Origin: Rhizobium sullae | Lineage (GTDB): Bacteria > Pseudomonadota > Alphaproteobacteria > Rhizobiales > Rhizobiaceae | Length of the DNA: 64,000 nucleotides | Assembly (NCBI RefSeq): GCF_900169785.1 | Contig: NZ_FWER01000012.1 | Location: forward strand, 482 to 64,481 | Reading direction: 5' to 3' | Shown: positions 7,653-15,745 of the stretch, piece after piece | Layout of the letters: every line of letters starts with the position of its first letter | Position numbering within the stretch: the first letter of the stretch is position 1 | Position numbers and translations under genes: made by a program | Notes under the pieces: model-generated | What the model saw: only the letters and a program-made list of their open reading frames with translations | Told to the model about the DNA's origin: nothing | Database searches by the model: none

Positions 7653-8120
7653 ATGAAAGCGCAGATGGCAAAGACGATGGAAATCCCGGAAGAGGAAAAG
7701 CGCCTGGAAAAGCAGCTCTGTTTCGCGGTCTATGCGACGGCGCATGCCTTCACGCGCGCCTACAAGCCGATCCTCGACAAGGTGGGCCTCACCTATCCGC
7801 AATATCTGGTGATGCTCGTGCTCTGGGAAAAAGCCGAACTGCCGGTAAAGACGATCGGCGAGCAGCTCGACCTCGATTCGGGCACGCTCTCACCGCTGCT
7901 CAAGCGGCTGGAGCAGACCGGGCTGATCAAACGCACCCGGGACGCACGCGACGAGCGGCAGGTGATCGTTTCGTTGACGCCGAAGGGCCGGTCGATGAAG
8001 AGCGAGGCGGGAACGATCATGGCCGCCATCGGCCAGGCGGCCGGTTGTACGCTCGACGAGATGGCGGAAATCCGCGGAGCCTTGCAGAAGCTGCGCGGGA
8101 ACCTGAATGCAGCGGTGTGA
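7653..8120 (+). CDS. ohrR: OhrR, MarR-family organic peroxide sensor
   Basis: This 155-residue MarR-type repressor of ohr carries the peroxide-sensing cysteine in EKQLCFAVYATAHAF (Cys23) and a second cysteine near the C-terminus (QAAGCTLDEM, Cys132). That places it in the two-Cys OhrR class, in which an intersubunit disulfide forms on oxidation. The winged helix spans about 55-110 (TIGEQLDLDSGTLSPLLKRL, then the wing DARDERQVIVSLTPKG). The start at 7653 follows AAAGGAACAGGATC; in-frame ATGs at 7665 and 7677 are alternatives. Confidence 0.92.
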   Translation: MKAQMAKTMEIPEEEKRLEKQLCFAVYATAHAFTRAYKPILDKVGLTYPQYLVMLVLWEKAELPVKTIGEQLDLDSGTLSPLLKRLEQTGLIKRTRDARDERQVIVSLTPKGRSMKSEAGTIMAAIGQAAGCTLDEMAEIRGALQKLRGNLNAAV

Positions 8121-8126
8121 GAAATC

Positions 8127-8148
8127 GCCCGCGCCTTTAAGCGCGGGC
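8127..8148. terminator. Hairpin between convergent ohrR and MFS genes
   Basis: GCCCGCGC (8127-8134) pairs perfectly with GCGCGGGC (8141-8148) around a six-base loop. It lies seven bases after the ohrR stop codon and 15 bases before the convergent MFS stop codon. Only weak T or A runs flank it, so it may act in both directions. Confidence 0.5.
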
Positions 8149-8163
8149 ATTGGCAGAAAAGGC

Positions 8164-9564
8164 CTACTCGGCAGCCTGATAGGCAGGGGCGCGCAGCGGT
8201 GATGTCCGCGGGCCGAGGGCGGCGAGAATTACGACCGCTACCGCAAGCAGCGCCGTGAAGGCTACGCCTGCCACATACGGATCCCAGCCGAAGGACGGTG
8301 CCGCACCGAAGACCGCCGAAGCGGCTGCTAGCACGATGCCGCCGCCGATCTGGAAGGCGGCAAAGAGCATGCCAGAGGCCAGGCCCGATTTGTCTTCCTC
8401 GACATCAGCGAGTGCTGCGACCTGCACGGAGGGATAGGTCAGCGCGTAACCAAGGCCGAGCGGGATCTGCGATAGGACGACGAGCAGGATCGGATTGATG
8501 TGGCCGACGGCCGCGACCCACAGGACGTAGCTTGCTGCCTGCAGCGCAACGCCGAGCGCCATGAGACTCGTGGTGCCGCGGCTCTGCGCGATCGCGGCAA
8601 AACGCGGAGCCAGGAACATGACGAAGACGCCGCCTAAAGCGAAGCAGAAGCCGGTGGCGAAGGCCGACCAGCCGAGTTCGTTCTGATAATAGAGCGTCGC
8701 GATGAACTGAAAGCCGACATAGACGCCCTGAAAGAGTGCGGCGACGGCATTGGCATGGCTGAGTCTTGCCCGGCGGAACATGGCAAGCGGCACCATCGGA
8801 TCGGCATGCCGCGCCTCGACGGCAAGGAAGAGCAGGATGAGGACGGCTGCTGCAGCCAGCGCGCCCCAGGTGGGAAAGGCACTCCAGCCCTCGGCTGCGG
8901 CGTTGGTGATCCCGAAGACGAAGAGCAGCAGGCCGGGGGTGATGGTCAAGGCGCCTGCCCAGTCGAAGCGCGGGCGGGCTTCACCACGGCGTTCGTCGGC
9001 AGGCAGGACGAAGGGCGCGATCGCAAGCGTGAGGATCGCCACCGGAGCGCCCATGACGAGCGTCGCCCGCCAAGTGAAGATGGTGGCCGCACCGCCGAGC
9101 ACCATGCCGAGCACGAAGCCGGCGGCGCCGGTGGAGGAGAAGACGCCGAGCGCCTTGGCGCGGGCGCTGCCCTCCCCGAAGACGGACAGCAGAAGCGCCA
9201 AAGCGGCCGGTGCGGTGAAGGCGGCGGCGATGCCCTTGACCAGACGGGCGGCAATCAATGTCGGCCCGCTGTCGACGAAGCCGCCCGCGATACTCGCAGC
9301 CGCGAAGACGGCAAGCGACCAGAGAAAGACGCGGCGATGGCCGAAGACGTCTGCAACGCGGCCGCCAAGCAACAAGAAGCCGCCATAGCCGAGAACATAG
9401 GCGCTGACGGCCCATTGCAGCGAGGTCGCCGGCATGCCGAGTTCGGCCTGGATGGCGGGAAGTGCGACGCCGATGGTCGAAACGTCCATGGCGTCAAGGA
9501 AATTGGCGGCGCAAAGCAACAGCAATGCCAGCCCCGCCCCGTTTCGAGATTTTGTGAGAGTCAT
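8164..9564 (-). CDS. MFS drug exporter, DHA2-like (14 TM segments)
   Basis: The 466-residue inner-membrane protein opens with a TM helix containing NFLDAMDVSTIGVALPAIQ, the motif D1 style of EmrB/QacA-type proton antiporters. Motif A follows (GGRVADVFGHRRVF, residues about 67-80). The length and the hydrophobic profile fit about 14 TM helices. It is divergent from the LysR gene at 9682 with 117 bp between, so that regulator probably controls it. By family it would export a hydrophobic toxicant or antibiotic; the substrate is unknown. Confidence 0.85.
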   Translation of the reverse strand: MTLTKSRNGAGLALLLLCAANFLDAMDVSTIGVALPAIQAELGMPATSLQWAVSAYVLGYGGFLLLGGRVADVFGHRRVFLWSLAVFAAASIAGGFVDSGPTLIAARLVKGIAAAFTAPAALALLLSVFGEGSARAKALGVFSSTGAAGFVLGMVLGGAATIFTWRATLVMGAPVAILTLAIAPFVLPADERRGEARPRFDWAGALTITPGLLLFVFGITNAAAEGWSAFPTWGALAAAAVLILLFLAVEARHADPMVPLAMFRRARLSHANAVAALFQGVYVGFQFIATLYYQNELGWSAFATGFCFALGGVFVMFLAPRFAAIAQSRGTTSLMALGVALQAASYVLWVAAVGHINPILLVVLSQIPLGLGYALTYPSVQVAALADVEEDKSGLASGMLFAAFQIGGGIVLAAASAVFGAAPSFGWDPYVAGVAFTALLAVAVVILAALGPRTSPLRAPAYQAAE

Positions 9565-9681
9565 CGAGATCGTTCCTTTTGCTGCCGCGAGGTTGGGAGG
9601 AGGAGCGGCAGAGGAACGAGAAAATGTACAGCTCCAAACACTATTGCAAATTGATAGTAACCATGTCAGGTATTACTGATA

Positions 9682-10647
9682 ATGATGAATGACGCGATCC
9701 TTCGGAAAATCGACCTGAACCTCCTGCTCGCCTTTTCGGTGCTGATGCAGGAGCGCAATGTCAGCCGCGCAGCCGAGCGGTTGCTGTTGGGCCAGCCGGG
9801 ACTTTCGGCGGCGCTGCGGCGGCTGCGCGAAGCGCTCGACGACGAATTGTTCGTCCGCGTCGGGCGCGGCCTGCAGCCGACGCCGAGGGCGCTCGCCATC
9901 GCGCCGGCAATCGAGGATGCGCTTTCCGGCATCGAGCGGGCCATCCGTCCGCCCGCCGCCTTCGACCCCGCCAGCTGGAAGGGCGAGTTCCGCATCGGCC
10001 TGTGCGACAATCTCGAATCGGCCTTCTTCGGCCCGCTTGCCGCGCGCCTGCGCGAACTGGCGCCCGGCGCCCGGCTGGTGGGCGTTGCCTTCCACAAACG
10101 CGAAGCTGCACGCCTGCTCGACGAGGGGGCTTATGATTTCAGCGTCTCGATCCACGATGAGCCCGCCTCCTGGCATATCCGCGAGCCGCTCTTCGACCAG
10201 CGCTCGATCTCGATCTACGATCCGAACCAGCTCCGGCTGAAGACGCCGATGAGTATCGAGGACTTCACGCAGGTAGATCATGTCGGCGTGTCGTTCGAAG
10301 GCAGCAACAGCTCGACCAATGTCGACGTCGCCCTTGCCCGCCTCGGCCACAGCCGGCAGGTGGTGGCAACGGTGCCGCGTTTTTCCGCCCTGCCGACGGC
10401 GCTGCAAGCCATGCCGGCGATCGCCACGATCCCGGAATCGATTGCGCGCTGCATGGCCAAGTTGCACGGGCTAACGGTCTCGGTACCACCGATCCCGCTG
10501 CCGGCCGAACCGGTGACAATGCTCTACCGGCGCGTCGACCGGGCAGATGGACGTTCCGTCTGGTTCCGGCGCCTTTTCCTCGAGGTCGCCAGCGCCGCCC
10601 TCGAAGCATCGGGCTGCAGCGTGGATATTTCCAGGGCCGCCGCCTAG
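9682..10647 (+). CDS. LysR-family transcriptional regulator
   Basis: This 321-residue regulator has the N-terminal LysR helix-turn-helix (DLNLLLAFSVLMQERNVSRA, then AAERLLLGQPGLSAALRRLR) at about residues 11-60 and a NodD/NahR-like effector domain from about residue 95. Two ATGs (9682, 9685) are adjacent. It is divergent from the MFS exporter at 8164-9564. An imperfect dyad, AGTAACC with GGTATTACT, lies in the intergenic region at about 9656-9676 and could be its T-N11-A type site. The inducer is not predictable. Confidence 0.85.
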   Translation: MMNDAILRKIDLNLLLAFSVLMQERNVSRAAERLLLGQPGLSAALRRLREALDDELFVRVGRGLQPTPRALAIAPAIEDALSGIERAIRPPAAFDPASWKGEFRIGLCDNLESAFFGPLAARLRELAPGARLVGVAFHKREAARLLDEGAYDFSVSIHDEPASWHIREPLFDQRSISIYDPNQLRLKTPMSIEDFTQVDHVGVSFEGSNSSTNVDVALARLGHSRQVVATVPRFSALPTALQAMPAIATIPESIARCMAKLHGLTVSVPPIPLPAEPVTMLYRRVDRADGRSVWFRRLFLEVASAALEASGCSVDISRAAA

Positions 10648-10798
10648 CTGCGCAGCCACCAGAAGCCTCTTCTTCTCCTTGAAATATAAAGCCTTTTCCG
10701 TAATTCACGAAATGTGTTTGGAATATTGAGGAACGTGAGTTAAAACGTTTGCGCGACGTGATTTGGGGCTGGACGATCACAAGAGGAGGCACCGGCCA

Positions 10799-11671
10799 TT
10801 GAGGGCGCGATACGCATTGGGCAAATCCATCTCCGGGATTCTCTTCGCCGGATTGGCTGCGACAGGGTGCACGACGGCCGCCAAGGCGCCGACACCGTCA
10901 ACACGCACTTCTTCAATCGTAAAACCTACCGCAGCCAAAGTGACCTACAATTACACTGCGCGTGACCGCGACTGCCTGAAGCGCGCGATGTATTTCGAAT
11001 CCGAGCACGCGGATCGCGATGGCTATATGGCCGTCGGAACCGTCGTGATGAACCGGCTCACCTCACCCGCCTATCCCGACACGATTTGCGAGGTCGTAGC
11101 GCAGGAAAGGCAGTTCGCCCCCGGCGTCATGACCAGGACCGTTGACGCGACTGCCGGACCGGAACTCGATTCCGCCGTGGACGGCATTTTGCGCGGGCAA
11201 CGGCATCCCGGCGTGCAGAACGCGATGTTCTTCCACACCGAGGGCCTGAAATTCCCCTATCGCAACATGCATTATGTCGTGGAAGCGGGCGGCAATGTCT
11301 TCTACGAAAAGCGCGGCAGGGATGGAGCGTTGCAAACGCCGGCACCGCTGCCTGCCTATGAAGTGGCGATGAACTACGTTTCCGACCCGCGGCTATCTGG
11401 CTCGGTCCAGTTCGCAGGCGTGCAGCCGTTTACGACGTCCGCACAAATCGACGTGCTGCTGCCGGAGAAGGGGCCAATCCCGAAAGCCATGCCCGATGTG
11501 GCGGCCACGCTCGCACCGGACTCCACCACGACCTCCGCAATTCCGGCCGCCGCTCCGGCGGCCCCAGATATCGTCATGCCGCCTGAAGGCGCGCCTATCG
11601 CGCTGCCGACGCCGCGCCCCGCCTACAACAGCGCAGGGCTGGCTTCCGGCCATCTGCCTACGGGCGGCTGA
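10799..11671 (+). CDS. SleB-type cell-wall hydrolase lipoprotein
   Basis: I choose the TTG at 10799 because it follows AGAGGAGGC at the right distance and yields a clean lipoprotein signal (MRARYALGKSISGILFAGLA then ATGC, lipidated Cys24). A longer reading from 10763 would add a charged leader. Residues about 54-180 form a Hydrolase_2/SleB domain, with the likely catalytic Glu in RAMYFESEH (about 63-70) followed by AVGTVVMNRL and QFAPG. The Pro/Ala-rich tail after about residue 215 looks disordered. Family members cleave peptidoglycan. The neighbours are two L,D-transpeptidases in convergent orientation, which fits a wall-remodelling locus. Confidence 0.82.
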   Translation: MRARYALGKSISGILFAGLAATGCTTAAKAPTPSTRTSSIVKPTAAKVTYNYTARDRDCLKRAMYFESEHADRDGYMAVGTVVMNRLTSPAYPDTICEVVAQERQFAPGVMTRTVDATAGPELDSAVDGILRGQRHPGVQNAMFFHTEGLKFPYRNMHYVVEAGGNVFYEKRGRDGALQTPAPLPAYEVAMNYVSDPRLSGSVQFAGVQPFTTSAQIDVLLPEKGPIPKAMPDVAATLAPDSTTTSAIPAAAPAAPDIVMPPEGAPIALPTPRPAYNSAGLASGHLPTGG

Positions 11672-11676
11672 GGAAG

Positions 11677-11703
11677 GGCCTCCTCCCGAGACCGGAGGAG
11701 GCC
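11677..11703. terminator. Bidirectional terminator hairpin
   Basis: GGCCTCCTCC (11677-11686) and GGAGGAGGCC (11694-11703) form a perfect ten-base-pair stem with a seven-base loop. It lies between the convergent SleB-type gene and the first L,D-transpeptidase gene, whose stop codons are 43 bp apart. Confidence 0.7.
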
Positions 11704-11714
11704 GAGGTTATTCG

Positions 11715-12428
11715 TCACTGCCAGACGACGACCGGCGTCTTGGGGGGGACGCGATCATAAAGGTCGATGATGTCCTGGTTCAGCAGGCGGACGCAGCCAG
11801 ACGAGACAGCCTTGCCGATCGAGCGCCATTCCGGATTGCCGTGCAAGCGATAGAGCGTATCCTCGCCATTCGAGAAGATATAGAGCGCGCGGGCGCCGAG
11901 CGGGTTCAGGAGACCGGGCTCCATGCCGCCGCGTTCGATCGAATATTTGGCGAGTTCCGGCTGGCGGGCGACCATCTCGTTCGGCGGCTTCCAGCGCGGC
12001 CACTTCTGCTTCCACTGGATGACGCCGCTGCCGGACCAGGCAAAGCCTTCGCGGCCGATGCCGACGCCGTAGCGCATCGCCGTGCCGCCCGGCTGGACGA
12101 GATAGAGGAAACGCGACGGCGTATCGACGACGATCGTGCCGGGGCGCTCGCCCGTCGGGTCGATGACCTGCTGGCGATAATAGCGCGGGTCGATCTCCTG
12201 ATACGGAATGGCGGGAATCAGGAAGCCGCCGTCCTCGATGGGACCGTATATCACGTCAAGCTCGGCATCCGAGGGAGCGGGCGTCGTTTGGAAAGGGCGT
12301 GGAAAACGGAAACCGGCGGGCTGGACGCTCGGTGCCGACGTTGAGGCGCAGCCGGCGAGCGCGGAGGCCGCCGTCAAAGCCGAAAAAGAGAGAAAGCTGC
12401 GGCGGGAGAGAGATTTTTCGAGACTCAT
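11715..12428 (-). CDS. L,D-transpeptidase (YkuD), lipoprotein
   Basis: The 237-residue product begins MSLEKSLSRRSFLSFSALTA. It has a twin-arginine pair and a lipobox ending in ALAGC (Cys27), so it is exported and probably lipidated. The YkuD domain covers about residues 90-235 and carries the His (LHGNPEW) and the catalytic motif SSGCVRLLN. L,D-transpeptidases make 3-3 peptidoglycan crosslinks or attach outer-membrane proteins to the wall, both known in Rhizobiales. The start at 12428 follows AGAAGGAAA. It is a close paralogue of the next gene (12599-13438), with the shared core YGVGIGREGFAWSG. Confidence 0.9.
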   Translation of the reverse strand: MSLEKSLSRRSFLSFSALTAASALAGCASTSAPSVQPAGFRFPRPFQTTPAPSDAELDVIYGPIEDGGFLIPAIPYQEIDPRYYRQQVIDPTGERPGTIVVDTPSRFLYLVQPGGTAMRYGVGIGREGFAWSGSGVIQWKQKWPRWKPPNEMVARQPELAKYSIERGGMEPGLLNPLGARALYIFSNGEDTLYRLHGNPEWRSIGKAVSSGCVRLLNQDIIDLYDRVPPKTPVVVWQ

Positions 12429-12598
12429 GCGCGGGACGGATTTCCTTCTGTCGCGGGGATGGCCGTCATACAGCACCCCGGTTGGTTCATTCAACGCCGG
12501 TGACGGGCAGAAATCTATCTGCCGCCGCCAAATAAACCATCCCTTCACGCAGTCGTGTCCCCGTGCGGGCGGACGATATCGCCTGCCCTGTTGCGCGG

Positions 12599-13438
12599 CT
12601 ACATCACAACGATCTCGGCCTTTGCCGGAACGCGGTCGTAGAGATCGACGACGTCCTGATTCAGCATGCGCACGCAGCCCGACGAAGTCGCCTTGCCGAT
12701 CGACTGCCAATCCGGTGTGCCGTGCACGCGATAGAGCGTATCCTGGCCATCCTTGAAGATGTACATGGCGCGAGCGCCGAGCGGATTTCCAAGGCCCGGG
12801 TTCATGCCGCCGTTCTCGGCCGCGAAGGGGCGGATATCCGGCTGGCGCGACACCATTTCGTCAGTCGGCGTCCAGCGCGGCCATTTCTGCTTCCATTGGA
12901 TGATGCCGCGGCCCGACCAGGCGAAGCCCTCGCGGCCGATGCCGACGCCGTAGCGGATCGCCTTGCCGTTCGGCTCGACTAGGTAGAGATGGCGGGCTCG
13001 GGTATCGACGATGACCGTGCCCGGCCTTTCCTGCGTCGGGTAGTCGACTTCCTGACGGAGATATTCGGAGCTCACGCGGCTAACCGGAATGGCAGGCAAA
13101 CGAAAATCGCCATCGCGAAGCTCACCGTACAGGGCGGCGTTTACCGGATTGGTGACCGGCAGGCCGTAGGTCCGACTATAATTCGCACCCGGCAGACCGT
13201 AGGTCTGATTATACAGCGTTGGCGGCTCGATATCGCGCCTCTGCGGCACCGGCGTATCCACCGCCTTGACGCGCATCGGGTCGACACCGGGTGGACTATA
13301 GAAGACCGGCGACGTCTCCTGCACGAAGCGGGCCGGATCGGTCGCGCCCGTATCTGGGATCAGGATGTTGCAGCCATTTAGGCCGAGGGCCGCCACGGCA
13401 AGGCCCGCAAAGGGGAACACCCGGCGCGAAAATTCCAT
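12599..13438 (-). CDS. L,D-transpeptidase (YkuD), second paralogue
   Basis: This 279-residue paralogue of the 11715-12428 gene begins MEFSRRVFPFAGLAVAALGL and has a lipobox LNGC (Cys23). It carries about 40 extra residues between the signal and the catalytic domain, including an imperfect internal repeat (YNQTYGLPGANYSRTYGLP). The YkuD motifs are VHGTPDW and SSGCVRMLN. The two genes lie in the same direction 170 bp apart, so each may have its own promoter. The tandem pair is best explained by duplication followed by divergence of the N-terminal stalk. Confidence 0.9.
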   Translation of the reverse strand: MEFSRRVFPFAGLAVAALGLNGCNILIPDTGATDPARFVQETSPVFYSPPGVDPMRVKAVDTPVPQRRDIEPPTLYNQTYGLPGANYSRTYGLPVTNPVNAALYGELRDGDFRLPAIPVSRVSSEYLRQEVDYPTQERPGTVIVDTRARHLYLVEPNGKAIRYGVGIGREGFAWSGRGIIQWKQKWPRWTPTDEMVSRQPDIRPFAAENGGMNPGLGNPLGARAMYIFKDGQDTLYRVHGTPDWQSIGKATSSGCVRMLNQDVVDLYDRVPAKAEIVVM

Positions 13439-13546
13439 AAACCCACCCTTTATCCATGGTCAGCGGAGCGATATCTGGCGGGAGGATGGCACTTGCGGCT
13501 GGCGTGAAGCTGGCGTCGGCGGCGGCCAGTTTCACGAAACGGAACA

Positions 13547-13768
13547 TCACACGAGAACAACACCGTGGCCGTAGACGGCCGCCAGTTCTCGCACGAGCTG
13601 TGCTTCATGTTCGGTGAGCTTGCGGACATCGACAAAGCGCCAGTTGCGCTCATAGAGCGCAAAGGCTTCCTTTGCGGAAATGGCACATTGAGGATCGCGA
13701 TCCATCAGGAGCGATTTCAGCTCCGGAAAGTCGTTCGGAATGATCTCGTCTGTCATCTGCTCAGTCAT
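13547..13768 (-). CDS. Small hypothetical protein
   Basis: Reading from the ATG at 13768 gives 73 residues (MTEQMTDEIIPNDFPELKSL onward). The protein is acidic at the start and contains ALYERNWRFVDVRKLTEHEA; there is no signal or TM helix. An upstream in-frame ATG (13786) and an internal ATG (13756) are alternatives, and no start has a clear ribosome site. It lies about 110 bp upstream of the second L,D-transpeptidase on the same strand. I do not recognise the family. The codon pattern looks like that of its neighbours, so it is probably real. Confidence 0.6.
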   Translation of the reverse strand: MTEQMTDEIIPNDFPELKSLLMDRDPQCAISAKEAFALYERNWRFVDVRKLTEHEAQLVRELAAVYGHGVVLV

Positions 13769-13820
13769 GCAGCCAATATAGTCCATCGCGTCCAAAATTG
13801 CAGTACCTTGTCAGAACATC

Positions 13821-13850
13821 CTGCGCTCAGGCAGACTCGCCTGAGCGCAG
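13821..13850 (-). terminator. Strong hairpin after the VOC gene
   Basis: CTGCGCTCAGGC (13821-13832) pairs perfectly with GCCTGAGCGCAG (13839-13850) around a six-base loop. It is downstream of the VOC gene stop at 13911 and upstream of the small gene at 13768. No clear T run follows, so it may be a weak terminator or an mRNA end stabiliser. Confidence 0.5.
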
Positions 13851-13910
13851 ATAAGACACTCTAATTTCAACAGCCGCCGTGGGTTCCGGTTCCGATAGCG
13901 TCGTAGCTGC

Positions 13911-14600
13911 TTATACCGGCAACGGCTTGCCGGCCTGCTCGCTGACGATGTACTCGGCGTACCAGTTCGGCCAGCCCTCATCGTGCTCGCCCGTCAGCTT
14001 CTCGTGCTCGCCATGCGCGGCTGCCGCACGCTGGAGCGCGGCTGAAAGCTCCGTTGGCGAGGTGAAAGTCGTGGCGTCCGCATCCACGCGCCCGGGCAAT
14101 CGGGCGGTGATCTCCTGGAGCAGCCAGCCGTTGCCGTCCGGATCGCTGAACGAGGCGAACGAGCGGTAGCTACGATGTTCGGGATCCCGGCCGCTGAGCC
14201 GGAGCCGCCCGAACAGGTAGGGTTCGTCCGTGCCGGCATACAGGCCGCCAGCATCGTGGAACACCTCGCTGATCTCGACGCCGCGATCAAGGAGCTGGTT
14301 GCGGGCTGCCTCGATGTCGGAGACGATCAGGTAGAGGCCCTGAGCGGAGCCTGGCGCTGCTGCGGTGACGTTTTTGCCGAAGATGACCGAGCCATTGGAG
14401 CCCGGCGGCGTGAACTGAATCACTCGGTAATCATCGCCGGAGGCGTAGTCGGCGTCGAGCCGCCACCCGAGGTTCGCGTAGAACTCCTTGGCACGATCCA
14501 CGTCCAAAACGGGGATGACGACAATCTCGAGCTTCATGTCGATGGTCGGAACTCTCGGGGTCTCTATTACAGTTTCGCTATGCACCTGGGTATTGCTCAT
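13911..14600 (-). CDS. VOC-family (glyoxalase-like) protein
   Basis: The chosen ATG at 14600 follows GAAGGAGCTCGAC and gives 229 residues (MSNTQVHSETVIETPRVPTI). A VOC domain occupies about residues 22-150 (VIPVLDVDRAKEFYANLGW, later FASFSDPDGNGWLLQEIT). The C-terminal 60 residues form an extra helical region (SAALQRAAAAHGEHEKL). Proteins of this shape include glyoxalase or bleomycin-resistance relatives of unknown substrate. It is single and not obviously in an operon. Confidence 0.8.
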   Translation of the reverse strand: MSNTQVHSETVIETPRVPTIDMKLEIVVIPVLDVDRAKEFYANLGWRLDADYASGDDYRVIQFTPPGSNGSVIFGKNVTAAAPGSAQGLYLIVSDIEAARNQLLDRGVEISEVFHDAGGLYAGTDEPYLFGRLRLSGRDPEHRSYRSFASFSDPDGNGWLLQEITARLPGRVDADATTFTSPTELSAALQRAAAAHGEHEKLTGEHDEGWPNWYAEYIVSEQAGKPLPV

Positions 14601-14708
14601 GTCGAGCTCCTTCGGTTTGGGTGCTTTTGAGAGTGGCGAAAAATGCAAAGCGAGTGGAACACAGCGCAGGCGCGCAGTCGAATCAATTATCCTCCGGCTT
14701 TGGCGGGC

Positions 14709-15632
14709 TCAGGCCGCCACACTGCGGAAAAAGCGGATGCTTTGCTCAATCTCGGCAGGAAGCGCCGAGGTGTGGTTGCCGGCGGCCGTATCCGCCTCGA
14801 TGTGGATGCCGACGGCACGGGCGCGGCGGGCAAGCAGGCCGGCACGATCGTTGAAATGATCCTCTTCCGTGCCGTGAACGACGCGCACCGGGCATTTGAA
14901 GCTCTGTGCGTAGCAGAGCGCCGAGCGAACCTCGAATTCATGCCTGTTGCCCTCATCGAAGCGGATGTCCTGCGGATAGCGGTTGAAGAAGCGGAAGGCG
15001 TCCGGATTGCCGGAAATCGGCGCGGCGGCGCGGAAACGGTGCGTACTCATGGCGGCAAGCATGGTCAACGTGCCGCCGATGCTGTGGCCAGCGACAAACA
15101 GCCGGTTCGGATCGACGCCGGGCAGGTGCGCCAGCCGGTCGGCGGCGGCAAGAACGTCGTCCACCTCGTCATAGAAGCCGGAAAAATTGCCCATCTGGCC
15201 ATTTTCGCCACGGACGGATGGCATCAGCACCACGAAACCTCCATCGGCATAGGGCTTCAAGAGTTGCCACTGGCCGACCCCCATGGCATTGCCGCCATGA
15301 AGGAAAAGCACGCCAGGCTTTGCGTGGCGCCCGCGTTTGTATTTGCTGATCCAAGCGGCCAGTTCGAGCTCGCCGCCGGCGTGGGAGCGGTAGAATATCT
15401 GCTCGCCGTCCGGTGGTGCGGCCAAGGCCTCGTATTTGTCCGGCGCAGGACCTTTTTGAAGCAGCCTGGTGCGGAAACGGTGGCGGACCTTGGCATAGTC
15501 GCGGGCGATCAGGCGCGGCTGATCAGGAACATTAAAGGCGGAGGCTGCGTGGGGCAGCACGAGAGCGCCTGCGATACCGGCGAGTACAGCGCGGCGTTGG
15601 TGAAAAAAGGCATTTCGATCGTCAAAGGACAT
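14709..15632 (-). CDS. Exported alpha/beta hydrolase (prolyl oligopeptidase/DLH-like)
   Basis: This 307-residue protein starts MSFDDRNAFFHQRRAVLAGI. The RR pair and the hydrophobic run ending PHAASA look like a Tat or Sec signal peptide. The alpha/beta hydrolase core includes LFLHGGN (oxyanion region), the nucleophile elbow FVAGHSIGGTL, HGTEEDHF and the late AGNHTSAL, which supplies the His. It is thus a serine hydrolase of the DLH or S9 type; the substrate is unknown. The start lacks a strong ribosome site. The preceding extension to 15695 is unlikely to be translated. Confidence 0.75.
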   Translation of the reverse strand: MSFDDRNAFFHQRRAVLAGIAGALVLPHAASAFNVPDQPRLIARDYAKVRHRFRTRLLQKGPAPDKYEALAAPPDGEQIFYRSHAGGELELAAWISKYKRGRHAKPGVLFLHGGNAMGVGQWQLLKPYADGGFVVLMPSVRGENGQMGNFSGFYDEVDDVLAAADRLAHLPGVDPNRLFVAGHSIGGTLTMLAAMSTHRFRAAAPISGNPDAFRFFNRYPQDIRFDEGNRHEFEVRSALCYAQSFKCPVRVVHGTEEDHFNDRAGLLARRARAVGIHIEADTAAGNHTSALPAEIEQSIRFFRSVAA

Positions 15633-15745
15633 GACACAGCACCCAACAACCCCCGGGGCATTCAAATATCTGCACCGGAACGCGGCTGCGGCCAATACAC
15701 ATTGCGTTGAACATCCGGCCCTGCGTCATTGTCGCGCAGGCAGCG

